From contig JAAYLV010000072.1 of NCBI GenBank assembly GCA_012521755.1, positions 1-47,784 of the forward strand: a stretch of DNA of 47,784 nt, given 5' to 3'. The DNA is from Bacillota bacterium (lineage in GTDB: Bacteria > Bacillota > Limnochordia > JAAZLZ01). A program made the position numbers and the translations under genes. Each line of letters begins with the position of its first letter. The first letter of the stretch is position 1. Positions 7,955 through 16,111 of this stretch are shown here, piece by piece. The notes beneath the pieces are model-generated. The model saw nothing but the letters and a program-made list of their open reading frames with translations, did not search any database and was not told where the DNA came from.

Positions 7955-8911
7955 TCACTGAGCCCCCGTAATATTCAGTTCTTGTAAGATCGCCCCATAT
8001 TCCACAGTCATTTGTTGAATGTAATCCTCGCACTCCTCCCGGGACATCCTTAAGGGGACAAAACCTTGACTGATCATGGCCTCCTGGATTTCTGGCCGTT
8101 CCATGATGGCCAAGAAGGCCCGTTCCAAGATGGCGACCTGTTCCGGAGGAGTGCCCTTGGGTACGCCGACGCCCCGGTCAATGCTGGGGATCATGTCAAG
8201 ACCCAACTCTAAGAAGGTGGGTGCATCTGGCAGCAAAGAGAATCTTTCCCGTGCGCCAAAGGCCAAGACCCGCAGCTTATCTCGATGAAGCACCAAGTCA
8301 TTGGAGTTGGCCAGCATGGCGGCGATGTGTCCCCCCAAGAAGGCCGCAACCTGGGGTGCAGCGCCGGTGAAAGGAACGTAGCTAAGCTGGGTGTTCGTCA
8401 GCTTTTCCAACTGCAGATGGGCCAAGTGGTGACCAGAGTAGGTGCCCGACCCGCCTACAGTGATTGCCCCTGGATTGGCCTTGGCATACGCGATGAAATC
8501 ATCGAGGGTCTGCCAGGGACTATCTTTGGGGACGGCAAGGCCAATGGGCGTGGCCTGGAAAAGGGCCACCGGGATGATGGAGTCAGTGGAGTACCCCGCA
8601 TCCCCCCTGAGGAGGGGCTGGAGGATGATGTGGGGGATGTTGATCCCCGCTATGGTGTGGCCATCGGGGGGACTACTGGCCAGTTCAGCCCAGCCCAATG
8701 AACCGCCGCCCCCGACCTTGTACTGGACGATCACCGGTGTTCCGAGAAGCTCCTCGAGCAGGGGCTGCTGGCGCCTCGCCTCGAGATCCGACTGTCCTCC
8801 GGGGTCAAAGCAAATAATATAGGTGATAGGTTTAGCCGGGAATGGGGCAGCCGAGACCGACAAACTGACGGCAGCTAGGAAAATCAACAGGGCCCAGACT
8901 AGTCGACTCAT
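7955..8911 (-). CDS. tctC: Tripartite tricarboxylate transporter substrate-binding protein (Bug/TctC family)
   Basis: This 318-residue extracytoplasmic solute receptor delivers a carboxylate to TctA/TctB. An N-terminal signal peptide (residues 1-22, ending VSAAP) has no lipobox cysteine. Since a monoderm host has no periplasm, it may stay anchored by the uncleaved signal or associate with the permease. Family text includes YIICFDPGGQSD, VVG-like GGGGSLGW, the GGSGTYSGHHLA ligand loop and YVPFTGAAPQVAAFLGGH. The ORF track adds 88 spurious residues. ATG 8911 has AGGAGG at the right distance and starts the signal peptide. The usual PGGGSD appears here as PGGQSD. It is the first gene of the operon. 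Confidence 0.92.
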   Translation of the reverse strand: MSRLVWALLIFLAAVSLSVSAAPFPAKPITYIICFDPGGQSDLEARRQQPLLEELLGTPVIVQYKVGGGGSLGWAELASSPPDGHTIAGINIPHIILQPLLRGDAGYSTDSIIPVALFQATPIGLAVPKDSPWQTLDDFIAYAKANPGAITVGGSGTYSGHHLAHLQLEKLTNTQLSYVPFTGAAPQVAAFLGGHIAAMLANSNDLVLHRDKLRVLAFGARERFSLLPDAPTFLELGLDMIPSIDRGVGVPKGTPPEQVAILERAFLAIMERPEIQEAMISQGFVPLRMSREECEDYIQQMTVEYGAILQELNITGAQ

Positions 8912-8953
8912 ATCGATGCCTCCTCTTTCTTCCTGGTTAGATAGAACCATACC

Positions 8954-8983
8954 AGTATATTTAGGAAGGGCGACAGTTGTCAC
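8954..8983 (-). promoter_or_regulatory. Promoter of the tctC operon, overlapping a possible opposite-strand -10
   Basis: On the minus strand GTGACA (8978-8983) is 18 bases from TATACT (8954-8959), a fair sigma-A promoter 43 bases upstream of tctC. A GACA-N2-TGTC inverted repeat (8971-8980 region) overlaps its -35 and could be an operator. On the plus strand TATATT at 8956-8961 overlaps the -10 and might serve the small gene at 9014, but has no good -35. Confidence 0.5.
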
Positions 8984-9013
8984 ATGAACGCTGAGGATAA
9001 AGGAGGGTGCGCG

Positions 9014-9181
9014 ATGCCGAGCGAGGAACAGATGCGAGCGGTGGGTGAGACTTGTACCGAGTACTGGCCAGTAGATGAGGGCCCCGCAAGCTGCAGCAAC
9101 TGCAGCCACTGGAAGGGCGATGAACTGAAGTGTGAACTGGATATCTTCGAGCTGCAGCTGACCAATCTGGATCAAACTTAG
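9014..9181 (+). CDS. Small Cys-rich protein of unknown function
   Basis: I do not recognise this 55-residue protein. It has four cysteines, C11, C24, C27 and C37, with the core SCSNCSHWKGDELKC, which resembles a zinc ribbon or small iron-sulfur knuckle. The ends are acidic. ATG 9014 is preceded by AGGAGGG at six bases, a near-ideal Shine-Dalgarno site, and a strong intrinsic terminator starts at its stop codon. This is good evidence that it is a real, separately transcribed gene although it lies alone between the transporter operon and the dcw cluster. Confidence 0.7.
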   Translation: MPSEEQMRAVGETCTEYWPVDEGPASCSNCSHWKGDELKCELDIFELQLTNLDQT

Positions 9182-9205
9182 GCGGACATGGTTCCGCCTT
9201 TTTTT
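9180..9205 (+). terminator. Intrinsic terminator after the small Cys-rich gene
   Basis: AGGCGGA (9180-9186) pairs with TCCGCCT (9193-9199) around a six-base loop, followed by a run of seven T. The stem starts inside the stop codon. It isolates the dcw cluster from upstream transcription. Confidence 0.92.
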
Positions 9206-9265
9206 GTCAGAAATAATTTGTGGCTAAGGAGGAATCAGGGGGGAGACCACGAACACATTAACTAC

Positions 9266-9295
9266 TAAGTGGGGGAAAGTGGCGCGAAGTGGTGG
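9266..9295 (+). promoter_or_regulatory. MraZ-type operator: three 10-bp direct repeats
   Basis: TAAGTGGGGG, AAAGTGGCGC and GAAGTGGTGG lie head to tail with exact 10-bp periodicity and share AAGTGG. A fourth, degenerate GTGG follows at 9301. MraZ proteins bind GTGG-containing direct repeats at this spacing upstream of their own gene, so this is probably an autoregulatory site for the whole cluster. I did not find a convincing promoter hexamer pair next to it. Confidence 0.75.
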
Positions 9296-9323
9296 ACACT
9301 GTGGTGCGGGGGAGTCTATGCCC

Positions 9324-9755
9324 ATGTTCATGGGGGAGTATCAGCATACCCTGGACAATAAAGGACGGCTAATCATCCCGGCCAAATTCCGAGCCGGACT
9401 AGGTGAGCGATTCATCGTCACGCGGGGTTTGGATGGGTGTTTGTTTGCCTACCCCCTCAAGGAATGGGAAATCCTGGAGAGCAAACTCAAGGAGCTCCCC
9501 TTAACCAAGAGCGATGCCCGCTCTTTTGTCCGCTTCTTCTTTTCGGGAGCGAGCGAATGTGAGCTGGACAAACAGGGGCGGATCATGCTCCCGGCAAATC
9601 TTCGCGAATATGCCCAGATGACCAAAGATGTGGTGGTCATCGGCGTTGCCAATCGAGTAGAGCTGTGGAGCAAGGAACTGTGGGATGAGTACATGGACAA
9701 GGCTACCGCCTCCTATGAAGAAATCGCGGAGAAAATCGTCGAGCTGGGCATTTAA
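9324..9755 (+). CDS. mraZ: Transcriptional regulator MraZ
   Basis: MraZ is an AbrB-like, ring-forming DNA-binding protein that controls the dcw cluster. The product has 143 residues, the family length. Two copies of the MraZ fold are visible: [20 protein letters not shown] (residues 3-22) and the second [17 protein letters not shown] near residue 75. The start is chosen at ATG 9324 (MFMGEY), which fits homologues and lies nine bases from GGGGGAG. ATG 9318 is two codons earlier but too close to that site. Operator repeats lie 30-60 bases upstream. Confidence 0.95.
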   Translation: MFMGEYQHTLDNKGRLIIPAKFRAGLGERFIVTRGLDGCLFAYPLKEWEILESKLKELPLTKSDARSFVRFFFSGASECELDKQGRIMLPANLREYAQMTKDVVVIGVANRVELWSKELWDEYMDKATASYEEIAEKIVELGI

Positions 9756-9776
9756 GGCCCAATTGGAGGATGCGGT

Positions 9777-10721
9777 TTGAGTTACCACCATGTTCCAGTG
9801 ATGCCCAAAGAAGTCGTGGAGGTCCTAGCGTGCCGGCCGGGGGGGACTTATGTGGACTGCACGGTGGGCGGCGGCGGCCATGCCCGCCTTATCCTGCAGC
9901 AAATCGGACCCCAAGGACGGTTGATCGGCATCGATAGGGATCCCGCGGCTATCGCCGCTTCCCAGGAAAGCCTCCAGGAGTTCGCCGACCAGGTCACCCT
10001 GGTTAAGGCCAACTTTTTCGGCCTGGGGGGAGTCCTGTCGGACCTAGGTGTGCAGGAAGTGGACGGCTTCCTCTTTGATCTGGGCATCTCGTCCCATCAA
10101 GTAGATGTACCCCAAAGGGGCTTTAGCTACATGCATAATGCTCCTTTAGATATGCGGATGGATCCGTCTGTACCCCGCACCGCCGCTGAACTCTTGAACA
10201 CGGCTTCGGAGGTGGAACTCAGGGACATCATCAGCCGGTATGGGGAAGAGCGGTGGGCAGACCGGATTGCCGCGGCGATTGTGGCCGCCCGCCAGAAAGA
10301 GCCTTTCGTCACCACTTTTCAACTAGTCGATGTCGTCAAGGATGCTATCCCAGCCGCCGCCCGTCGACGGGGGCCTCATCCTGCCAAGAGAACCTTTCAA
10401 GCCCTGCGCATCGCGGTCAACGATGAACTAGGGGGAATTGCCAAAGCCCTCCGGCAAGCAGTGGATTTTCTCAAGCCCGGTGGACGCATCGCGGTTATTT
10501 CCTTCCATTCGCTGGAGGATCGGATTGTCAAGAAGACCTTTAGGGAACTGGCCCGGTCTTGTGTGTGCCCTCCAGAAGCCCCCGTCTGCATCTGCAGCCA
10601 AGAGGCCAAAGTACGAGTCATCACCCCCCGGCCTTTGGTTCCTAGGCAGGAAGAGATAGAGGTGAATCCTCGGGCGCGCAGTGCCAAGCTGAGGGGCGCT
10701 GAGAAGTTGGGAAGGAAGTGA
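9777..10721 (+). CDS. rsmH: 16S rRNA (cytosine(1402)-N4)-methyltransferase RsmH
   Basis: The enzyme N4-methylates C1402 in the decoding centre of 16S rRNA. The 314-residue product starts SYHHVPVM, with the SAM motif YVDCTVGGGGHA (residues 20-31), DGFLFDLGISSHQVD in the middle, and the closing RARSAKLRGAEK. The start is a TTG at 9777 with GGAGG seven bases upstream. No in-frame ATG upstream fits. It begins 21 bases after mraZ and is the usual second dcw gene. Confidence 0.95.
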   Translation: MSYHHVPVMPKEVVEVLACRPGGTYVDCTVGGGGHARLILQQIGPQGRLIGIDRDPAAIAASQESLQEFADQVTLVKANFFGLGGVLSDLGVQEVDGFLFDLGISSHQVDVPQRGFSYMHNAPLDMRMDPSVPRTAAELLNTASEVELRDIISRYGEERWADRIAAAIVAARQKEPFVTTFQLVDVVKDAIPAAARRRGPHPAKRTFQALRIAVNDELGGIAKALRQAVDFLKPGGRIAVISFHSLEDRIVKKTFRELARSCVCPPEAPVCICSQEAKVRVITPRPLVPRQEEIEVNPRARSAKLRGAEKLGRK

Positions 10722-10727
10722 GCGGAG

Positions 10728-11213
10728 ATGACGGCGACTGTCCGTAAACTAGAAGTCTATCAGGAGCCCCGTCCATCGCAACAGCCCAAGAAGGGGAAAT
10801 ATGTGGTCAATCCTGTGCTCTTGGCGAGCTTCTTCGTGGTATTGACGGTAGCCATTGCCTTGGGTCAGGTCGCCTTACACCTGACCATCGTCCAATTGGG
10901 CTACCAGGTGGAAGAGGCCAAAGGGCTGCTGGCCCAGGCCGAATCTCAGAATCAGCATCTGCAGGTGGAGCTCCTCAAGGTTGGCTCGCTAGAGTACGTG
11001 GAAAGGGTGGCGCGGACTGAGCTGGGCATGATTAAACCGGACTCATACGAGTATATCGTCCTTAATACCGGAAGAAAGCAAGGGGATGTCCCGCCTCAAC
11101 ATGAGCAGCCGCCAACTCCGACCGAGTCTGTACTGGCGAGTGTTTCCTCTTGGCTGGCCGGATGGTTCCTGCCTGGCGGTCAGGTAGAAGCAGGACGAAT
11201 GGGCAGGTTCTAG
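10728..11213 (+). CDS. ftsL: Cell division protein FtsL/DivIC family
   Basis: This is a bitopic division protein that forms a complex with FtsQ/DivIB and DivIC. The 161 residues comprise a basic cytoplasmic tail (1-26), one transmembrane segment (about 28-51), and a coiled coil (about 58-85) followed by the typical EYVERVARTELGMIKPDS. The final 45 residues are Pro/Gln-rich with a second hydrophobic patch (ASVSSWLAGWFL) not usual for FtsL. It lies six bases after rsmH and nine before the penicillin-binding protein. Sequence conservation in this family is poor, so position supports the call. Confidence 0.85.
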   Translation: MTATVRKLEVYQEPRPSQQPKKGKYVVNPVLLASFFVVLTVAIALGQVALHLTIVQLGYQVEEAKGLLAQAESQNQHLQVELLKVGSLEYVERVARTELGMIKPDSYEYIVLNTGRKQGDVPPQHEQPPTPTESVLASVSSWLAGWFLPGGQVEAGRMGRF

Positions 11214-11222
11214 GGGGTTGCC

Positions 11223-13187
11223 GTGGTGAAACCAATAACTTCCGCGGTCGTTCGCCGCAGGATCGCTTGCCTTGGCGTCCTCCTGTGCCTGGCGGTCGTC
11301 CTCGTTATTGCTCGTTTGTTTTATCTTCAGATTTACCAGACCGATGCCTTTCACGACAAAGCTCTGGGTCAGCGGCTGCGGAGCGTGCCCGTCGATGCCC
11401 ATCGGGGGACTATCTACGATCGGAACATGAATAAATTGGCGGTCACCGTTTCGTCGACGGCCATCGAAGCCCAGTTAATGGAAATAAAGGATCCGGAGGA
11501 GACGGCCGCAAAGCTCGCACAGGTACTGGGGCGGGATAAAGCGGAACTCAAACGGCTCCTCACCCGTCCGGGGGTTAGGACCTGGGTAGCCCGGGGATTG
11601 GATGCAAAAACGGCCCGCTTAATTGAAGAAATGGACCTGGATGGCATCTGCTTGGTGCAAAGGCCCCATCGGGTTTATCCCAACGGCAAGCTAGCCGCCC
11701 ATCTACTTGGCATCGTCGGTGTGGATAATCAGGGGCTGGAGGGGCTGGAATATGCGTTAGATCCCCTTTTGGCCGGTGTTGCCGGCAGGGCCCTGGTGGA
11801 AACCGATGCCGTCGGCCGTTATATACCGGGCGGTCTGCAGCGAAACGTCTCTCCCCAAGATGGGGAGAGCGTTGTTTTGACCATCGATCAAGTGATCCAG
11901 TATATCGCCGAGCGGGAACTAGCGCGCGCCGTCGAAGAGACCCGGTCGCGGCGAGGGGCCCTCCTGGTGATGGACCCGCGGACAGGGGAGGTCCTCGCCT
12001 TGGCTGTGTACCCCGCCTTCGATCCTAATCACTACTGGGATTATGGCAGGGACGTGCGGCGCTGCGTCGCCTGTGTTGATCAATATGAGCCTGGCTCCAC
12101 CATGAAGATCTTCACCACCGCGGCCGCCTTGGAAGAAGGCTTGATCAGCGCGGACACCCTCGTTGAAGACCCGGGTCAAGTCCGCATGGGAGGCATCACC
12201 ATCCGCTGCTGGCGACCTGGCGGCCACGGTAAGCAGACCTTCCAACAAGCTTTGGGGAACTCCTGCAACCCCGTCTTTGCCCAGATCGCCGTCGAGAGAC
12301 TAGGCCCGCAAAGGATGTATAGCTACTTGAGCGCCTTCGGCTTCGGGAGCCGGTTGGGAGTTGATTTCCCTGGGGAGGCGAGCGGGTTGTTGCCTGCTCC
12401 CAATCCCTCCGGCTGGGGGGAGACGGCCCGGTGGGCCACCATCGGTTTCGGCCAGGGGATTGCCGTCACTCCCCTGCAGCTCTTGACTGCAACGGCGGCC
12501 ATCGCCAATGGGGGCTTGCTCATGCGGCCCCACTTGGTTCGCCACGTCCTAAACAGTCAGGGCGATGTAGTGGAAGAAAGGAAGCCGGAGCCTATTCGCC
12601 AGGTCATCTCCCCAGAGACAGCCGCCGAAGTCAATCGGCTGCTGCGGAGCGTCGTCGTCGATGGTTCGGGGAGAATGGCGGACATCCCCGGCTACCCCGT
12701 CGCCGGCAAGACGGGGACGGCGGAGGTTCCTTCACCCCGGGGAGGATACGGTTCGGAAAGAATCGCATCCTTTGTGGGGTACGCGCCCTATGATGAGCCC
12801 CGGCTGGCGGCCCTCGTGGTCCTTTATGAGGCGCAAAGCGAAATCCGCTATGGGAGCACCCTGGCCGCCCCGGTCTTTGCCCGGGCCGTTGGGGACATGC
12901 TCAAGTATCTAGGCGCCTCGCCCCGGGGGAATGCTGGGCGGGAGGCTGTAAAAGGTGCTCCATCGGCCAAACCGCGGCAGGAAGTGGCCATCATGGCGGG
13001 CGAATACAATGGTGAGGAAGTAGTTGTGCCTTCCCTGAAGGGGTTGACCTTGCGGGATGCCGTTGGGGTTCTAGGCAGTCTTGGCCTTGCCATAGATATT
13101 AAGGGAAGCGGGTTTGTGGTCAAACAAGAGCCAGCTCCAGGAACCGTTCTCTCCGGCAAGGGCGCGGTGACTGTTTGGTTGGAATAG
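11223..13187 (+). CDS. spoVD: Class B penicillin-binding protein with one PASTA domain (SpoVD/FtsI type)
   Basis: This transpeptidase cross-links septal or cortex peptidoglycan. The order is an N-terminal membrane anchor (about 13-34), a dimerisation domain with RGTIYDRN, then the transpeptidase domain with S292-TMK, the SxN motif S347-CN and K496-TG, and one C-terminal PASTA domain (about 597-654). At 654 residues with one PASTA it resembles SpoVD rather than PbpB, which has two. It is the only class B PBP in this cluster, so it may serve both vegetative division (FtsI role) and cortex synthesis. The start is GTG 11223, immediately followed by another GTG. Hairpin CCTGGTT/AACCAGG follows the stop. 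Confidence 0.92.
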   Translation: MVKPITSAVVRRRIACLGVLLCLAVVLVIARLFYLQIYQTDAFHDKALGQRLRSVPVDAHRGTIYDRNMNKLAVTVSSTAIEAQLMEIKDPEETAAKLAQVLGRDKAELKRLLTRPGVRTWVARGLDAKTARLIEEMDLDGICLVQRPHRVYPNGKLAAHLLGIVGVDNQGLEGLEYALDPLLAGVAGRALVETDAVGRYIPGGLQRNVSPQDGESVVLTIDQVIQYIAERELARAVEETRSRRGALLVMDPRTGEVLALAVYPAFDPNHYWDYGRDVRRCVACVDQYEPGSTMKIFTTAAALEEGLISADTLVEDPGQVRMGGITIRCWRPGGHGKQTFQQALGNSCNPVFAQIAVERLGPQRMYSYLSAFGFGSRLGVDFPGEASGLLPAPNPSGWGETARWATIGFGQGIAVTPLQLLTATAAIANGGLLMRPHLVRHVLNSQGDVVEERKPEPIRQVISPETAAEVNRLLRSVVVDGSGRMADIPGYPVAGKTGTAEVPSPRGGYGSERIASFVGYAPYDEPRLAALVVLYEAQSEIRYGSTLAAPVFARAVGDMLKYLGASPRGNAGREAVKGAPSAKPRQEVAIMAGEYNGEEVVVPSLKGLTLRDAVGVLGSLGLAIDIKGSGFVVKQEPAPGTVLSGKGAVTVWLE

Positions 13188-13242
13188 GTTAGCCTGGTTT
13201 TTTTGCCAGGAACCAGGTAATGCTATATGTGGGTGATGATGT

Positions 13243-14736
13243 ATGGCGATTTCTTTTCGAGAACTCCTCCGGGAGGTTCCTGGAGCCCGCCTCTTCGGCC
13301 CTGACGCCTTGGTTTCGGGGATAACTTACGATTCGCGCCAGGTTCAGGCGGGGGATGTGTTCGTCTGCATTAAAGGTGAACGTTTCGACGGCCACGACTT
13401 CATCCAGGATGCCCTGGATAGGGGCGCGGTTGGGATTGTTGGTCAGCGAAGCCTTCCCCCGGCTGTGCCGGGGGCTCTAGTTGAGGATAGTCGCCGGGCT
13501 CTAGGCCTGATCGCTGCCCGCTTTTTCGACTATCCCGGCGCCAAAATGGGGCTGATCGGCATCACCGGGACCAATGGCAAAACCACTACTAGCTATCTGC
13601 TGAAAAGCATCCTCGAAGAGGCAGGGTACAAGGTCGGTTTAGTCGGGACGATCCAGAACATGATCGGCAGGGACGTCCTCCCTGCAACGCGAACGACGCC
13701 AGAATCCCTGGACCTGCAACGGCTTTTGGCCAGGATGTATGACGATGGGGTCGAATGGGTGGTCATGGAAGTCTCCTCCCATGGAATTGAGCTCGGGCGC
13801 ATCATTGGCTGCCCCTTTGACCTGGGGGTGCTAACCAACATCACCCAGGACCATTTGGATTTTCACGGCACTTTTGCCCAGTACTTGGCGACCAAGACTA
13901 GATTCTTCGCCCAGCTGGGGCGGGGGGTTGGGCCTGAGAAAAAGAGGTCTCCCGCCGCCATCATCAACGGCGATGATGAGCATGGACGACACATCGGCGA
14001 GATTCTCTCCGTCGATGTGGTCTCCTACGGGATCAATCTGCCGGCGATCCTCAGGGCTGAGGAGGTTAAAATCGATTCCCAGGGGCTATCCTTCGATTTG
14101 CGCTATCCTGGAGGGAAGATAGCCATCTCGTCTAGGTTGACGGGCCTCTTCAACGTTTACAACTCCCTTGCGGCCCTGGCCTGTGGCTGGCGGCTGGGCA
14201 TCGAGCCCGAGGTGCTCAAGGCGGGTCTTGAGGGAGTACGGGGGGTGCCCGGTCGTTTTGAGACCGTCGACTTGGGGCAGGATTTTTCCGTCATCATCGA
14301 CTACGCCCACACCCCCGACGGCTTGGAGAATGTGCTGCAAGCCGCCCGGGCCTTGACCCATGGTCGGATCATCCTCGTTTTTGGCTGCGGGGGCGATCGG
14401 GACAGAAGCAAGAGGCCCATCATGGGCGAGATAGCCGCCCGTTACGGGGATTTTGTCATCATTACTTCCGACAATCCCCGGGGGGAGGACCCAATGGCGA
14501 TTTGTCGCCAGGTGGAGGAGGGGGTTCGCCGCGGCGGGGGCGAGTACCTCCTCGAGGTGGACCGCAGACTCGCCATCAAGCGGGGGATCGATCTGGCCCT
14601 GCCCGGCGATGTCGTGCTGATCGCCGGCAAAGGCCATGAGAATTATCAGATCTTTAAGGACCGGACCATCCACTTTGACGACCGGGAGGAAGCGGTTCGG
14701 GCATTGAGAGGAAGGAAGCGCGTTGGCAAGGCTTAG
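13243..14736 (+). CDS. murE: UDP-MurNAc-L-Ala-D-Glu:meso-diaminopimelate ligase MurE
   Basis: MurE adds the third residue of the stem peptide in the cytoplasm, using ATP. The 497-residue protein has the P-loop ITGTNGKTTT (from residue 107), the MEVSSHG loop, NITQDHLDFH, and TSDNPRGEDP with DNPR at 410-413. DNPR is the signature for meso-diaminopimelate rather than lysine. The peptidoglycan is therefore inferred to be of the A1-gamma type, as usual for spore formers. The C-terminal GKGHENYQ is intact. It overlaps murF by 14 bases. Confidence 0.96.
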   Translation: MAISFRELLREVPGARLFGPDALVSGITYDSRQVQAGDVFVCIKGERFDGHDFIQDALDRGAVGIVGQRSLPPAVPGALVEDSRRALGLIAARFFDYPGAKMGLIGITGTNGKTTTSYLLKSILEEAGYKVGLVGTIQNMIGRDVLPATRTTPESLDLQRLLARMYDDGVEWVVMEVSSHGIELGRIIGCPFDLGVLTNITQDHLDFHGTFAQYLATKTRFFAQLGRGVGPEKKRSPAAIINGDDEHGRHIGEILSVDVVSYGINLPAILRAEEVKIDSQGLSFDLRYPGGKIAISSRLTGLFNVYNSLAALACGWRLGIEPEVLKAGLEGVRGVPGRFETVDLGQDFSVIIDYAHTPDGLENVLQAARALTHGRIILVFGCGGDRDRSKRPIMGEIAARYGDFVIITSDNPRGEDPMAICRQVEEGVRRGGGEYLLEVDRRLAIKRGIDLALPGDVVLIAGKGHENYQIFKDRTIHFDDREEAVRALRGRKRVGKA

Positions 14737-16111
14737 TATCGAAGATGTCCTTAAGGCCACGGGCGGGGAGCTCATCGGCGATCCCCCCTCCTCCTTGACG
14801 GGGGTGTCGATTGATTCCCGAAAGATAAAGCCAGGGGAGCTGTTCATCCCCCTCCGAGGTGAGCGAACCGATGGCCATGAATTCATCCCCCATGCTATGG
14901 AAAGGGGCGCCGGCGCCTCCCTGGTGGAGGAGGACCAGCTGGAGCGTTGGCAAGGGCTGGGCGGACCTTTAGTTGTGGTCAAGGATGCACTGATCGCCCT
15001 GCAGGAGCTGGCTGCCTATCGGCGGGAGAGCCTGCGGGCCCGGGTCATTGGCATCACGGGAAGCAATGGCAAGACGACAACGAAAGATATGTTGGCGGCC
15101 ATTCTCAGCCGCATGGGGCCGACCCTCAAATCTCCCGGCAACTTCAACAACCAGATTGGCCTCCCCTTGACGCTGCTCGGGGCCGATGACCGGCACGATT
15201 ATGTGGTGTTGGAGATGGGCATGCGGGGCTTGGGGGAGATCCGGGAGCTGACGAGCATTGCCCGCCCCTGTGCCGGCATTGTCACCAATGTGGGTCAGGT
15301 CCATCTTGAATTGTTGGGTTCCCTGGACAATGTTGCCCGGGCCAAGGGAGAGCTGATCGAGGCATTAGGGCCCGAGGGAATTGCTGTGCTGAATGCCGAC
15401 GATGAGCGGGTTGCCGCCATGGGGGCAACTCATCGGGGGCGGACTGTTTTCTATGGCCTTGCTGGAGGAGACCTGCGGGCGAAGGAGATTAACGAAGGCC
15501 CCCGAACCCTCAGGTTTACACTGTATGGCCCTCTTCTTTCCCACGACGTGGAAGCTGCGATCCCCATGCCGGGGCGGCACAACGTCTACAACGCCTTGGC
15601 CGCCGCGGCCTGCGCCGCAGCTTTAGGAGCCGACTCGGCGGCCATCGCCGAAGGTCTAGGGGGCTTTGAGCCGACGGCGATGCGCTTGCAAATAGAGGAG
15701 CTTTCCTGCGGGGCAACTGTGCTCAATGATGCCTACAACGCAAGCCCGGCATCGATGCGGGCCGCCTTGGCAACGCTAGAGAACCTCGCCGAAGGTTTCA
15801 AGATCGCCGTCTTGGGGGATATGCTGGAGCTGGGTCCCGAGGCCGTCCAGCTCCATCGGGATGTGGGGCGGCTGGCCGCGGGCATTGTCGACTACCTGGT
15901 GGTAGTGGGCCCCTTGGGGGCCGAAATCGCCCAGGGAGCACGGATGGCCGGCCTCCCCGATGACCAGATCGCCGTTTGCCAGGATAACGGGGCCGCCTTG
16001 GCGGAGCTGACGGGTATTCTGAGGCCCGGAGCGACGGTCCTGGTCAAAGGCTCACGGGGGATGCGCCTTGAGGAGGTCGTGGCGGGACTACGGAAGGGGT
16101 TGGTCCCATGA
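14723..16111 (+). CDS. murF: UDP-MurNAc-tripeptide:D-Ala-D-Ala ligase MurF
   Basis: MurF adds the terminal D-Ala-D-Ala dipeptide to the precursor. The 462 residues contain the P-loop GITGSNGKTTTKD (residues 110-122), SPGNFNNQIGLPLT, MGMRGLGEI, NVGQVHLE, the domain-3 NDAYNASPASM and the closing VKGSRGMRLEEV, all diagnostic of MurF. The start is TTG 14723 (GAGAGGAAGGAAG upstream), overlapping the end of murE by 14 bases. Its stop overlaps the mraY start as ATGA. Confidence 0.95.
   Translation: MARLSIEDVLKATGGELIGDPPSSLTGVSIDSRKIKPGELFIPLRGERTDGHEFIPHAMERGAGASLVEEDQLERWQGLGGPLVVVKDALIALQELAAYRRESLRARVIGITGSNGKTTTKDMLAAILSRMGPTLKSPGNFNNQIGLPLTLLGADDRHDYVVLEMGMRGLGEIRELTSIARPCAGIVTNVGQVHLELLGSLDNVARAKGELIEALGPEGIAVLNADDERVAAMGATHRGRTVFYGLAGGDLRAKEINEGPRTLRFTLYGPLLSHDVEAAIPMPGRHNVYNALAAAACAAALGADSAAIAEGLGGFEPTAMRLQIEELSCGATVLNDAYNASPASMRAALATLENLAEGFKIAVLGDMLELGPEAVQLHRDVGRLAAGIVDYLVVVGPLGAEIAQGARMAGLPDDQIAVCQDNGAALAELTGILRPGATVLVKGSRGMRLEEVVAGLRKGLVP

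Noticed and set aside
14086-14982. 298-codon open frame on the minus strand opposite murE and murF
   Set aside because: It lies wholly opposite two well-supported genes, has no Shine-Dalgarno site or recognisable motif, and reflects GC-rich third positions. The same applies to other long shadows such as 5171-5857 (-), 6910-7383 (+), 22821-23468 (-) and 25814-26644 (-).
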